64,000 nt of DNA, taken from contig JACPBQ010000003.1 in the NCBI GenBank assembly GCA_016180235.1, positions 62,001 to 126,000 on the forward strand, in the 5' to 3' direction. Below are positions 24,478 to 33,377 of the stretch, piece by piece. The notes beneath the pieces were generated by a model. That model was not told the DNA's origin. It saw nothing but the letters and a program-made list of their open reading frames with translations, and ran no database searches. Made by a program: the position numbers and the translations under genes. The first letter of the stretch is position 1, and every line of letters begins with the position of its first letter. This stretch comes from Candidatus Woesearchaeota archaeon (GTDB lineage Archaea > Nanobdellota > Nanobdellia > Woesearchaeales > GW2011-AR4).

Positions 24478-25701
24478 TTATTTTGCGTACCTCAATGCAT
24501 CTACCGGGCTAAGCTTAGCAGCTTTTATTGCCGGCAAAATTCCAAACAGGCTTCCTAATGCAAATGAGCCTAAGACTGACCCAATTACAAGCCATGGGCT
24601 TATTTCTGCTCTTATAAGGTCGCTGCCTAAGAGCGATTTTCCTATGAATGCAAGCCCTAAGGCAAACAACACCCCGAAAACCGCTCCTATGATTCCGCCT
24701 ATGCTGCCAATCATCCCTGATTCAATGAAAAACAGGGAAAATACCGAGCTGTTTCTTGCCCCTATGGACTTCATAATCCCGATTTCCTTTGTCCTTTCCA
24801 GGACCGAGGTGAACATTGTGTTCATTATGCCTATGCCCCCTACCAGGATTGATATGCCCGCAATTATATAAACAAAAAGCTGCACCCCGAATAAAATTGA
24901 ATTAACCTGGCCCAGAAGAGCCTGGGGCGTCTGCACTGTAAAATCCTCTTCTCCTTCCTTTACATCCCTTTCGCTTCTCATAACTTTCTCGACTCTCTGC
25001 TGGACCTCAGCAATGTCAGCATTCTGCTGCACCTGTATCACGATGATATCATAATCTTCCTGCGGCACATCCAGTGTCTCCCTTAAATCCTCCTCATTCA
25101 TGAAAACCACATTGTCAAGGATAAAGCTTCCAAGTTTTTTTAAGATGCCTACAACCTCAAATTCCCCGCCTTCAATCAGGACTTTTGACCCTACAACAAT
25201 CTGTTTTCCCAGGCCCGCATCCTGCTCGCCAAGATTGCTGCCCAGCATGACTTTTCCCTTATCACCGTCTTTCAGCAGCCTTCCTGACTCTGCTTCCAGG
25301 TTCTGCGCTTCCTCTATCAGCTTTCTTGCATCGCCATCGGGCATGCTCGCGGCATAGCCAAAACCCGCGTGATCGTCATGCTCTATTTTTCCCGGCTTTA
25401 TCAGCCTCCCGGCAGCTATTTTAACCCCGCTTACTTTCTTTACCTTCTCAAGGTTGTCTTTCGTCAAGGGCTTTACCACTGCGGTGCCTGGCGGCCCAAA
25501 GCCTCCGGATGCCTGCACAGCTAATTTGTCTGTCCCTAAGTCTCCAAACTGCAGGCTTATAGCAGTCTTTAATCCCTGCCCCATGCCTATCAGGGAAACA
25601 ACTGCCGTTATGCCTATGATTATGCCTATCATAGTCAGCCACGATCTCAATTTTCTGTTCCTGAGGTTCTTAACAGAGAAAATAAAGTAATCCTTGAGCA
25701 T
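24478..25701 (-). CDS. MacB/LolC-like ABC transporter permease (2)
   Basis: Paralogue of the neighbouring permease with the same plan: TM1 LTMIGIIIGITAVVSLIGMG, outer domain, ERTKEIGIMKSIGARN, and a C-terminus ending VDALRYAK. Two different permeases with one ATPase suggest a heterodimeric transporter. 1-nt gap to the next permease, 24-nt gap from the upstream gene. Confidence 0.88.
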   Translation of the reverse strand: MLKDYFIFSVKNLRNRKLRSWLTMIGIIIGITAVVSLIGMGQGLKTAISLQFGDLGTDKLAVQASGGFGPPGTAVVKPLTKDNLEKVKKVSGVKIAAGRLIKPGKIEHDDHAGFGYAASMPDGDARKLIEEAQNLEAESGRLLKDGDKGKVMLGSNLGEQDAGLGKQIVVGSKVLIEGGEFEVVGILKKLGSFILDNVVFMNEEDLRETLDVPQEDYDIIVIQVQQNADIAEVQQRVEKVMRSERDVKEGEEDFTVQTPQALLGQVNSILFGVQLFVYIIAGISILVGGIGIMNTMFTSVLERTKEIGIMKSIGARNSSVFSLFFIESGMIGSIGGIIGAVFGVLFALGLAFIGKSLLGSDLIRAEISPWLVIGSVLGSFALGSLFGILPAIKAAKLSPVDALRYAK

Positions 25702-25725
25702 TTTCAGTACAGAGGAAGAAACCGA

Positions 25726-26967
25726 TTATTTCTTCCTGCCTCTTTTCCATCTTCTGTAAGCGAATAAACCTGCCGCTACTATAAGAAACACAATAAAGAA
25801 CCCTAATTTACCGTTCCCTGCCACTAACCCGAGCTTTTTGGCTTCTGACGCGCTGTACAGCGGCATTTCAATATTCATTTCCGTCCTGTACTCGTTGTTG
25901 TTTGCGTCCATGTATTCCAGTATTATCGGAAGCATTATTTTTTTGTCCTTTTTATTTTCAACATAGATGTTGAATTCTGCTGTTTCATAATCATCAGAGT
26001 CTATATTGCCAAGGTAGTCCTCGTCATTTGACAGTATGTTATAATCCTTGCTCGGCATGAGCTTTACATTTGTGAATTTTATGTCAGTGACTCCCTTGTT
26101 TACGACTTTTATGACTACCTCTCCTGGTTTCTTGGCCTGATAGACCTCTGTTGTGTCGAGTGTAACGCTTAAATCCGGCTTTGCCCCGACAACAAATCCG
26201 AGCGTGCTGTTCTTGAAATAAGTTTTTCCAAGCTCGTCAGAGTATGTTATCTTCAAAGGCACCTGGTAGACTCCTGAAGCAGCATCCGGGTTTGCCAGAA
26301 GCTCAAAATCAAACTCATATGCCTCTCTTGAGTCAATTTTATAGATGCTTTTCTCGTTTGTCGAGCCTAAAGGCACGAAAGGCAAGCCCCCTAATTCCAG
26401 TCTTGCCTTTATGTCCTTTAAAGCAGAATCAGCATCATTTGAGACTTTTATTTTCACAGTGTTGCTTGCTCCCGGCTCCAGGGTTTTTTTGCCTATGCTT
26501 ACAGACTCTACGGAGAGGATGGCATCATGCGTCTGCACATCAATCTTAAACTCTTCGGGCTCTATCCATGAGTATCCTTCTATCTTGTATCTTACCCTTA
26601 AATCATTTTCCCCTTCAACCGCATTCTTATCCACCCTTAGCCTGTATTTTACTATTATTCCAACATCACCTCTTTGCATGCTCTGTATAGTTCCTATGTT
26701 CCTTATAGCTTCTGCGCCGGGATCCAATGAAAAAGGATATTGGGGCATCAGCTCTACCATGACATTTCTTGCCTCCCCGCTTCCATTGTTGTCAAACTTG
26801 AACCTCACATCGACATATTTTCCTGGCTCAGCAGGATCAGGCTCCTGGTTTATCAGGGTAAACGCAATGTCATCTACTTTTGCAGGTTTTGTTGTGGTTT
26901 GCGCCCCAAATACATTAGAAGCAATCAGTGCTGCAAACACGAAAAGAATAATCAATGCTTTTTTCAT
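25726..26967 (-). CDS. COG1361-like extracellular protein of ABC operon
   Basis: Signal peptide (ALIILFVFAALIASNVFGAQ), then three or four Ig-like/CARDB-type beta domains (for example PAEPGKYVDVRFKFDN, LEPGASNTVKIKVSND, KKPGEVVIKVVNKG). A C-terminal TM (LGFFIVFLIVAAGLFAYRRW) with a basic tail anchors it outside the cell. Such COG1361 proteins often accompany MacB-type permeases in archaea. It lies between ATPase and permeases with gaps of 8 and 24 nt. Confidence 0.85.
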   Translation of the reverse strand: MKKALIILFVFAALIASNVFGAQTTTKPAKVDDIAFTLINQEPDPAEPGKYVDVRFKFDNNGSGEARNVMVELMPQYPFSLDPGAEAIRNIGTIQSMQRGDVGIIVKYRLRVDKNAVEGENDLRVRYKIEGYSWIEPEEFKIDVQTHDAILSVESVSIGKKTLEPGASNTVKIKVSNDADSALKDIKARLELGGLPFVPLGSTNEKSIYKIDSREAYEFDFELLANPDAASGVYQVPLKITYSDELGKTYFKNSTLGFVVGAKPDLSVTLDTTEVYQAKKPGEVVIKVVNKGVTDIKFTNVKLMPSKDYNILSNDEDYLGNIDSDDYETAEFNIYVENKKDKKIMLPIILEYMDANNNEYRTEMNIEMPLYSASEAKKLGLVAGNGKLGFFIVFLIVAAGLFAYRRWKRGRKK

Positions 26968-26975
26968 TTCATCTA

Positions 26976-27656
26976 TCAGCTCCTTTTCACCACTCTTCCG
27001 TCTTTGAGGTGCTCTATCCTCTGCGCATGCCTCGCTACATTCGCATCATGCGTTACCATTATTATAGTTTTCCCTTCTTTATTAAGTTTTCCCAAAAAAT
27101 TTATGACAATTTCCCCGGTTTTTGAATCTAAGTTGCCGGTAGGCTCGTCTGCCAAGACTACTTCAGGATCATTTGAAAGGCTTCTTGCGATTGCAACCCT
27201 CTGCTGCTGGCCCCCGCTCAGCTCATTTGGCTTGTGGTTCATCCTTTCCCCAAGCTCGACCAGCTCCAGGAGCCTATTGGCTGTTTTCAGCCTTGTTTCC
27301 CGGTCGGTGTTCTGGAAAAGCATGGGCAGCGCAACATTTTCGAGTGCAGTCAGTGTATTTATCAGATTAAACTGCTGGAATATGAAGCCTATTTTCCTGC
27401 CTCTTATCTGCGCCAAATCAGACTCTGAAAGCTTTGAGATGTCATGCTGGTCAAGGTAGATGTGGCCTTTTGTAGGCACGTCCAGGCAGCCAATCATGTT
27501 GACAGCAGTGCTTTTTCCCGAGCCGCTTGGCCCCATTATTGCAACAAATTCCCCTTTCTTTATCTCAAGGCTCAGTCCCCTTAAAGCCTCTACCTTGACC
27601 TCTCCCATCTGGTATATCTTCCAGACATTGTCCAGCTTTATTATTGTGCCTTTCAT
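26976..27656 (-). CDS. LolD/MacB-type ABC transporter ATPase
   Basis: Walker A GPSGSGKSTAVN, Q-loop region FIFQQFNLI, signature LSGGQQQRVAIARSL, Walker B VVLADEPTGNLD, H-loop MVTHD. 226 residues matches LolD. First gene of the four-gene minus-strand operon; it energises the two FtsX-type permeases. Confidence 0.93.
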   Translation of the reverse strand: MKGTIIKLDNVWKIYQMGEVKVEALRGLSLEIKKGEFVAIMGPSGSGKSTAVNMIGCLDVPTKGHIYLDQHDISKLSESDLAQIRGRKIGFIFQQFNLINTLTALENVALPMLFQNTDRETRLKTANRLLELVELGERMNHKPNELSGGQQQRVAIARSLSNDPEVVLADEPTGNLDSKTGEIVINFLGKLNKEGKTIIMVTHDANVARHAQRIEHLKDGRVVKRS

Positions 27657-27895
27657 AAAATATCAGCTTACCAACTATTTGTTATCTCATCATTTAATGG
27701 AGACTTTATCTCATTTGGGCAATAAAAAATAATAATTTCATAAACGCCGGATAAGATTTTTTTATTTGGATTGTTTTTATTGGTATGTTCTTTATATATT
27801 TTTACTATTTAATTGTCGGTTTTTTATTTTTTTGCTGGTTTATAACTTTAATTCGCACAAAAACCTTTAAATACAGCCATCTTCTGCTTTTTTTC

Positions 27896-28480
27896 ATGAG
27901 GAAGCAGGATAAGCCGGACAGGATGAAGAAGTTCATGGTCTACTTCATAGGCTTCATAATGATTAGCAGCGTTTTTGGGGTGATATTCTTCGGATTTAGC
28001 GATGCTGGAACAAGCATAAAATACAACGAATTCAAGTTCTTCAACAGGGGCAATTTCTGGTCCACCAATATAGACGGAAGGGAAGCGATGTTTACCTATC
28101 TTCCTTCGGAAATCGAGTCAATATCCGCAGATGATGGGGCAATCAGCAGGCTGAGAAACAGGCCTCAGATTGATATAACCTCGGAATTTAACGACACTTT
28201 TGCTGAAGGCATAGCCCTTGCACAATACCAGATGGGAATCACTTTGGGCAATTTCAATATTTTTGCAAGGAGCGGATTTACAAGCCAGACCAGCTATAAT
28301 GCGCCGGTAATAACGTGCAGCAGCTCAACAGATTTTGTGCCCGTTGTCTTTTTCACAAAAGGTAATTCAACAGGCATTTACATGCAGGGCAAATGCATAA
28401 TAGCGGAATCTGCCACACAGGCAGATGTCATAAGGCTCAAAGACAGGCTCGTTTATGGAATGCTTGGGATAATGGGATGA
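27896..28480 (+). CDS. single-TM surface protein, tandem paralogue 1
   Basis: Start placed at ATG 27896 (MRKQDKPDRMKKFM) because CTTTAAATAC (27865-27874) lies about 27 nt upstream; an in-frame ATG 111 nt earlier would precede the promoter. One N-terminal TM (MVYFIGFIMISSVFGVIFFG) then an extracellular domain. Its last about 55 residues (VITCSSSTDFVPVVFF, GKCIIAESA) resemble the end of the next protein (VTCDSTDKVVLYV, DNCIIVEGN), so the two genes are paralogues. 4 nt to the next gene. Function unknown. Confidence 0.72.
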   Translation: MRKQDKPDRMKKFMVYFIGFIMISSVFGVIFFGFSDAGTSIKYNEFKFFNRGNFWSTNIDGREAMFTYLPSEIESISADDGAISRLRNRPQIDITSEFNDTFAEGIALAQYQMGITLGNFNIFARSGFTSQTSYNAPVITCSSSTDFVPVVFFTKGNSTGIYMQGKCIIAESATQADVIRLKDRLVYGMLGIMG

Positions 28481-28484
28481 AACG

Positions 28485-29285
28485 ATGAAACAAAAAAAAC
28501 TGAGAGAGCTTGAGGAAAGCTATGAGCTGGGAATGATAACCAAAGAAGAGCATGAGGAAAAGAAGAAGGAGATAGAGGAGATGCCAGAAGAAAAAAAACC
28601 GGAAAAAAAAGATGAAGAGCCAAAGGAGGCAAAATTCAAGTCAGACAAAATCCTGATAATAGGTGCTGTTTTATTGATACTTGTCTTTGCTGTTGTTTTC
28701 GGAATAAGGTTTTTTACCCAGGAGCAGCCCCAGACCATTGAGGACCTGCATGCATTGAACTTCAAGGGAAAATTAAAGCCTGACCAGGGCTACTTGTACA
28801 GGGATGTTTATTCTTTTGTCAAGTTTGAGGATTCGTGGTACACGCAGTTCAAAAGCCCGAAGGGCTCAAGGCTCTATAATGTCCAGTTCAGGTACGGCCC
28901 AAAGGAAGTTGAAGATATCAGGATAAGCGGCTCTTTGGATTTAAACATGTTTAACAATGCAACGGATTATTATGTCACTTTTAATCCCAAAGGAAATGAC
29001 TTTTCCCATGTTGCCCTTGCAGCTGCAGATTTTAACCAGCACATGACGACCATATTCTTCAAGCAGCCTATTGGAGCATGCGACAGGAACGAGACTTTTA
29101 CATGCAGGGACAGGCCCATAGTGACTTGCGATAGCACCGATAAGGTTGTTTTATATGTGAAGGAAGCCAATGAAAGCAAAGCCTCTTTTAACGACAACTG
29201 CATAATTGTGGAAGGGAATGGATTTGACTTGGTAAAAGAAATAGACCGTGTCCTTTACGTGTTCTATGAGATAATGGAGCAGTAA
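28485..29285 (+). CDS. single-TM surface protein, tandem paralogue 2
   Basis: N-terminal cytoplasmic region begins with a SHOCT-like helix (LRELEESYELGMITKEEHEE) and an acidic/basic coiled segment. It is followed by one TM (ILIIGAVLLILVFAVVFGI) and an extracellular domain with paired cysteines (GACDRNETFTCRDRP, VTCDST, DNCIIV) that probably form disulfides. It shares its C-terminal domain with the upstream gene and is co-transcribed. Function unknown. Confidence 0.72.
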   Translation: MKQKKLRELEESYELGMITKEEHEEKKKEIEEMPEEKKPEKKDEEPKEAKFKSDKILIIGAVLLILVFAVVFGIRFFTQEQPQTIEDLHALNFKGKLKPDQGYLYRDVYSFVKFEDSWYTQFKSPKGSRLYNVQFRYGPKEVEDIRISGSLDLNMFNNATDYYVTFNPKGNDFSHVALAAADFNQHMTTIFFKQPIGACDRNETFTCRDRPIVTCDSTDKVVLYVKEANESKASFNDNCIIVEGNGFDLVKEIDRVLYVFYEIMEQ

Positions 29286-29306
29286 GAAATTAAAAAAAAT
29301 AATAAA

Positions 29307-29513
29307 ATGTCAGAAATTTTCCACCAGTTTATAACTGGTGGCTGAAAGCCAATTTCCTTTAAGCATATGGAAAATTTCTGAACATGCTCAAAAACCACTG
29401 GAATAGTTTGCGATAAGCAACATCCTAAAAAATCTCTACGAGATTTTTGGGACACCAAAAACTCAAGGAATTTTTCAGTGTTCCACCAGTCTTTGACTGG
29501 TGGTTTTTGACAA
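29307..29513 (+). repeat. structured repeat family, copy B
   Basis: Stem I is TCAGAAATTTTCC (29310-29322) with GGAAAATTTCTGA (29369-29381), 13 bp perfect, enclosing hairpin CCACCAGTT/AACTGGTGG. Stem II is TCAAAAACCAC (29388-29398) with GTGGTTTTTGA (29500-29510). An alternative hairpin CCACCAGTC-TTT-GACTGGTGG (29483-29503) competes with stem II. Compared with copy A, G-C pairs have become A-T and T-A pairs C-G at matching helix positions. Located between convergent genes. Confidence 0.87.
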
Positions 29514-29519
29514 ATAAGC

Positions 29520-30266
29520 TTACTTTATCTCGTAAGCCACGCTCACGAAAGCGCTGACTTCAACCTTTCCAGGCACAATCTGCGTTGCTGCTTTTGACTC
29601 TTCCATCCCGAATGCTGCCCTTGGAACATCATAAGCCGCGAAGTTGAAGTTTGATTCCTGCACCGAAACCACTTTTCCCAAATTCACGCCCAGGCTGTTT
29701 GCCAATGATTCGGCTTTGTCCCTTGCAACTTTTGATGCCATTATCAAAGCTTCCCCAAAGACCTCTTTCTGCATTTCCTTGCTCAGGCCGAAATTGACGC
29801 TCTGGATGCTGTTGGCTCCGCTGTCAACTGCCGTGTCTATCACTTTTCCGGCATTGTCAACGTCTTTTGTGGTTACTTTAAGCGTGTTTGTTGCAGTGTA
29901 CCCTGTCAAAACCTGCTCCTGCCTTTCATAGTCCCACTTGTACCTTGGGCTTATGTAGAAGCTTGTCGTCTCTATATCCTCATCCTTTATGCCCTCTTTC
30001 TTCAAAGACTTGATTACATTGCCGGATATTGCTGCATTCTCGTTTTTCGCATTCTCGGCTTTTTCATCGGAAGTCTCTATGGTTACATATACTTCCGCCT
30101 GGTCAGGCTCGACTTGCAGGTTGGCATTTCCCGAAACAGAAATTGCATTCTGCTGCTCTCCGCCCGTTATGATCTTTGTCTGGCCCTGGTTCAGGACCAA
30201 AATGACCGCTATTAGTATAATCCCTGCTATGAAAACAACCATTAAAGTGCTGTTGCTTTTTTCCAT
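29520..30266 (-). CDS. SIMPL-domain (DUF541) surface protein
   Basis: One N-terminal TM (LMVVFIAGIILIAVILVL) then a SIMPL domain: ISVSGNANLQVEPDQAEVYV, the YTATNTLKVTTKDVDNAG segment, and KARDKAESLANSLGV-like helices. In bacteria the family includes oxidative-stress proteins (YggE) and IRAK-binding SIMPL; the biochemical role is unclear. AGGTGG precedes the ATG, and an ATATTTAAATAC box is near 30299-30310. Confidence 0.85.
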   Translation of the reverse strand: MEKSNSTLMVVFIAGIILIAVILVLNQGQTKIITGGEQQNAISVSGNANLQVEPDQAEVYVTIETSDEKAENAKNENAAISGNVIKSLKKEGIKDEDIETTSFYISPRYKWDYERQEQVLTGYTATNTLKVTTKDVDNAGKVIDTAVDSGANSIQSVNFGLSKEMQKEVFGEALIMASKVARDKAESLANSLGVNLGKVVSVQESNFNFAAYDVPRAAFGMEESKAATQIVPGKVEVSAFVSVAYEIK

Positions 30267-30390
30267 TTAAAACCACCTAAGCGGGCATAAAAATTATTTA
30301 GTATTTAAATATTGATGTTTTTGCCATAAGAACGGGGTTTGGAACATAAAAAAGAAAACATATAAAAATTGAATCAAAAATACAAATATT

Positions 30391-30978
30391 ATGGCCTGGA
30401 TAACCATCGGAGAGATAATAGACATAATAGTCATGACTTTGGCTATTGGCTACATCTTCTCAAGATTCTTCAGAAGGCAGCCCCAGGAAGGGTATGATCC
30501 TCTCTCTTATTATAAAAAAAATCCAATCATTGAGGACATCAAGTATGGGGCGATAATTGCTGCTCCTGCCGTTGTATTGCACGAGTTGACCCATAAGTTT
30601 GTAGCCATGGGATTTGGCGCCCAAGCGACTTTGCACGCTCCCTCTTTATTTGGGATCCCGTACGGGATGTACCTTCTGGTGATCATCCTGATCCAGATGA
30701 ACTTCCCGCTGCTCTTCTTTGTCGGGGGCTATGTAAGCCATACTGCTTTGCCGCCACTGGCATCTTCAATAGTTGCATTTTCAGGACCATTAACTAATCT
30801 TATATTATGGCTGGTAGGAATTTCATTGATAAAATACAGTTTAATTGACAGGAAATATTACAAGACCATTGGCCTGATGGCAAAATTAAATCTTTTCTTT
30901 TTTGCCTTCAACATGATTCCCATACCGGGATTTGACGGCAGCAAGGTCTTTATGGGCCTGCTACAGTCATTTTTTTGA
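30391..30978 (+). CDS. M50 site-2-type membrane metalloprotease
   Basis: Multi-TM protein with the zinc-binding HELTH motif at 64-68 in a membrane helix and the second metal-site motif NMIPIPGFDGSK near 179-190, the arrangement of minimal M50 proteases. 195 residues with no PDZ domain matches the short archaeal group. ACATATAAAAA lies about 27 nt upstream of the ATG, so it is leaderless. Confidence 0.88.
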   Translation: MAWITIGEIIDIIVMTLAIGYIFSRFFRRQPQEGYDPLSYYKKNPIIEDIKYGAIIAAPAVVLHELTHKFVAMGFGAQATLHAPSLFGIPYGMYLLVIILIQMNFPLLFFVGGYVSHTALPPLASSIVAFSGPLTNLILWLVGISLIKYSLIDRKYYKTIGLMAKLNLFFFAFNMIPIPGFDGSKVFMGLLQSFF

Positions 30979-31020
30979 ACTTGAGTTTTAATTAACCGAA
31001 ACATTTATATATTCTGGCTC

Positions 31021-31032
31021 AGTTATATAACT
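31021..31032. promoter_or_regulatory. palindromic operator before ArsR-type gene
   Basis: AGTTATATAACT is a perfect 12-bp palindrome between the TATA box (CATTTATATATTC, 31002-31013) and the ATG at 31048. A degenerate second copy (AGTTTATATAA) abuts the start. Position and symmetry suit a dimeric ArsR regulator acting on its own operon. Confidence 0.6.
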
Positions 31033-31047
31033 AATAGTTTATATAAA

Positions 31048-31383
31048 ATGATGCAAGCAACATTAAAAGCGCTATCTGAACCAAACCGGCTGCGGATAGT
31101 GGATGTCTTAATTGATGGGCCGCACTCCGTTGGCGAAATTGTTATAGAACTGGAGATAAGTCAGCCACTGGTTTCAAAACATCTCAGTATATTGAGCGAA
31201 GCAGGTCTGGTGGAAGTTCATCAAGTCGCACAGAAGCGGATATATACATTGCGAGCCAAGCCGTTTAAAGAAATGGATTCTTGGCTGGTATCGTACAGGA
31301 GACTTTGGGGAGAAAAGTTTAATAGGTTAGATAAATTATTGGAGGAAGAGAAAAATAAACTGGAAGGTGGGACTAAAAAATGA
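31048..31383 (+). CDS. ArsR-family HTH regulator (1)
   Basis: Winged HTH: LSEPNRLRIVDVL and the recognition region EISQPLVSKHLSILSEAGL, then wing VEVHQVAQKRIYTL. No metal-binding Cys motif. The C-terminal helix ends in KLEGGTKK overlapping the next ATG by 4 nt. It is followed by two SRPBCC-related genes, a common bacterial ArsR-SRPBCC operon layout, which suggests acquisition from bacteria. Confidence 0.9.
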   Translation: MMQATLKALSEPNRLRIVDVLIDGPHSVGEIVIELEISQPLVSKHLSILSEAGLVEVHQVAQKRIYTLRAKPFKEMDSWLVSYRRLWGEKFNRLDKLLEEEKNKLEGGTKK

Positions 31384-31868
31384 AAAAGAATGAAATAGTA
31401 ATAACAAGAATCTTTGAAGCTCCGGTAGAATTAGTCTGGAAATACTGGACAGAGCCAGAATATTCTAAGAGGTGGTGGGCTCCGAAGGATTTCACTTGCC
31501 CGGTCAGCAAAATTGATTTTAAAGTTGGAGGCAAATATTTTAGCTGCATGCGTGGCAAGATGCCTGATGGTAAAATAACTGAGGTATGCAGCACTGGAGT
31601 ATATAAAGAAATTATTCCACTAAAAAAACTAGTTATGAGCGATAGTTTTGCTGATAAAAAAGGCAACGTTGTTCCTGCTTCACATTACGGCTTCGAAGGT
31701 TTTTTCCCAATGAAGCTTTTAATAACAGTCACCTTTGAAAATCTTAAAGATAAAACAAAAATAACACTCAAACATTCTGGTCTTGAGGATGTAGATGATA
31801 AGATGAAGAGTGATATGGATCGGGGCTGGAGCCAAATGTTTGATAAATTAAATAAAATCATAAAGTAA
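31380..31868 (+). CDS. SRPBCC/AHSA1-family protein
   Basis: Begins with the family mark ITRIFEAPVELVWKYWTEPE, has a WWAPKDFTCPV strand, YGFEGFFPMKLLITVTFENL and the C-terminal helix MDRGWSQMFDKLNKI. A hydrophobic-ligand-binding Bet v1-like fold. 162 residues is normal. Co-translated with the regulator; ligand unknown. Confidence 0.88.
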   Translation: MKKNEIVITRIFEAPVELVWKYWTEPEYSKRWWAPKDFTCPVSKIDFKVGGKYFSCMRGKMPDGKITEVCSTGVYKEIIPLKKLVMSDSFADKKGNVVPASHYGFEGFFPMKLLITVTFENLKDKTKITLKHSGLEDVDDKMKSDMDRGWSQMFDKLNKIIK

Positions 31869-31869
31869 A

Positions 31870-32178
31870 ATGATAAAAGAAAGCAAAGAAATAGTGATAG
31901 AAAGAATATTTGACGCACCGCGAAAGCTTGTATGGAAAGCCATAACAGACAAAGACCAAAAAGAAGTTGACTATTACTGGAAAAAGCTTTCTGCAGACCC
32001 AAAGTCAGAGCAATGCGGCTGGCTGAAAGACAAGTACGGATTGTCATGGCAGATTATTCCGGCTGCCCTTAATGAATTGCTTGGAAAAGACAGATCAGGA
32101 AGAGTCACGCAGGCGATGCTTCAGATGAAAAAGATTGATATCAAGAAATTAGAGCAGGCAGCAAGGAAAGATTATTAA
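31870..32178 (+). CDS. chimeric remnant: SRPBCC N-terminus joined to PhnB/VOC C-terminus
   Basis: Residues 1-27 (KEIVIERIFDAPRKLVWKAI) are the first strand and helix of an AHSA1/SRPBCC protein. From about residue 28 the protein becomes the C-terminal part of a PhnB-like VOC protein (EVDYYWKKLSADP, CGWLKDKYGLSWQIIP, GRVTQAMLQMKKIDI). The middle of both families is missing, so neither fold is complete. The reading frame is intact and starts 1 nt after the previous stop. Best explained by an in-frame deletion fusing two adjacent genes that commonly accompany ArsR regulators. Confidence 0.82.
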   Translation: MIKESKEIVIERIFDAPRKLVWKAITDKDQKEVDYYWKKLSADPKSEQCGWLKDKYGLSWQIIPAALNELLGKDRSGRVTQAMLQMKKIDIKKLEQAARKDY

Positions 32179-32203
32179 ATATGTTTAGAGGTTTATGGGC
32201 ATA

Positions 32204-33268
32204 ATGAAAAAGAGCCTGATTTTTGCATTGATATTGGTTTTATTGTTTTTCGTTGTGTCTTGCGCTCCTAAAATGCCACCTGAGAATGATATACTTGCAG
32301 AGGCTGAAAACGATGGCTTGGAGGAAGCCGATATTGCTCAAGGCTCGCAGCAAGATTTTCCATTAGCAGATGTAGAGTCAGAATCTGCTCCTGAAACACC
32401 TCAAGAGTTGATCCCAGAAACTGAAGATATCCCAGCCGAACCTGCTGCAGAAATATTGTCATTTTCCTGGGAGAAGGACAGCGGCTCAAGAATTACAGAT
32501 GGCTCTGTCCCTTACGTGCATAAATTGAAAGACGGCAGAGTGCGCTTGTATTACTGCAATTCTAAAGGGATATTGTCTGCTATTTCTAAAGATGGCCTGG
32601 CTTTTGCAAAAGAATCTGGAGTTAGGATTTCACCAGGAACTGGATTTGAAGTCCAGGTTTGCGACCCTACTATAGTTGATATTCCTGATGGAAAAATGAG
32701 GATGTATTACAAAGGCGCAAATAGCCTGAAACCCGGGCCTGGGCAGTCTATACACAAGATTTTTTCTGCAATTTCTTCAGATGGCCTGACTTTCAAAAAA
32801 GAGGGGCTCAGGATTGATTCAGAGACAAATGGCGACAATGGCTGGGCTTCTGTACCAGATGCTATAATGCTTAGTGACGGCAGGGTAAGGATATATTATG
32901 TAACAGCATCAGGAATGGAGCACGGAATTGGCTCAGCTATATCTTATGATGGCCTCGATTTTGAAAAAGAAGCCGGAATCAGGGTTTCGAATTTGGTTGA
33001 CCCAGCATTGGTCAGAATCAAAGACAAATACGTGCTTTTTGCAGCCTCTATTGATGAAAGGTTTGGCCAAGTCCCGAAGGGAATCTATTTTTCAGAGTCA
33101 TCTGACGGGCTTGATTTTGGCAAACAAATACCAGTTTTCCAGACAGATAATGTGTATGATCCGTCTCTCCTGAAAATCGATGAGAATACTGTCAGAGTCT
33201 TCTATGGTAAAGTCGTGCCTCCACAATTGCCAGCGGTCGAAAGCCATACGGGAAACATTGTAGGATGA
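32204..33268 (+). CDS. lipoprotein with five-bladed propeller-like repeats
   Basis: ATG 32204 (MKKSLIFALILVLLFFVV) is preferred to an ATG nine bases earlier because GAGGT at 32188-32192 is too close to the latter. A lipobox-like VVSCAP lies near residues 19-24, then an acidic Pro/Glu linker. About five repeats of the form SAIS-DGL-F-KE-G-RI follow (for example SAISKDGLAFAKESGVRI, SAISYDGLDFEKEAGIRV), as in glycosidase- or sialidase-like propellers. The catalytic function is not clear; a carbohydrate-binding or hydrolytic surface protein is plausible. Confidence 0.75.
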   Translation: MKKSLIFALILVLLFFVVSCAPKMPPENDILAEAENDGLEEADIAQGSQQDFPLADVESESAPETPQELIPETEDIPAEPAAEILSFSWEKDSGSRITDGSVPYVHKLKDGRVRLYYCNSKGILSAISKDGLAFAKESGVRISPGTGFEVQVCDPTIVDIPDGKMRMYYKGANSLKPGPGQSIHKIFSAISSDGLTFKKEGLRIDSETNGDNGWASVPDAIMLSDGRVRIYYVTASGMEHGIGSAISYDGLDFEKEAGIRVSNLVDPALVRIKDKYVLFAASIDERFGQVPKGIYFSESSDGLDFGKQIPVFQTDNVYDPSLLKIDENTVRVFYGKVVPPQLPAVESHTGNIVG

Positions 33269-33377
33269 TCCGATAAATCAAGTTACAGCAGCTTTTTCCC
33301 ACAGTGAGCAATAAGCATATAATTCTGTTATGGGGATACTTTTAATATTAGCCCAAAAGAGTTAAATTTTGCAAAAA

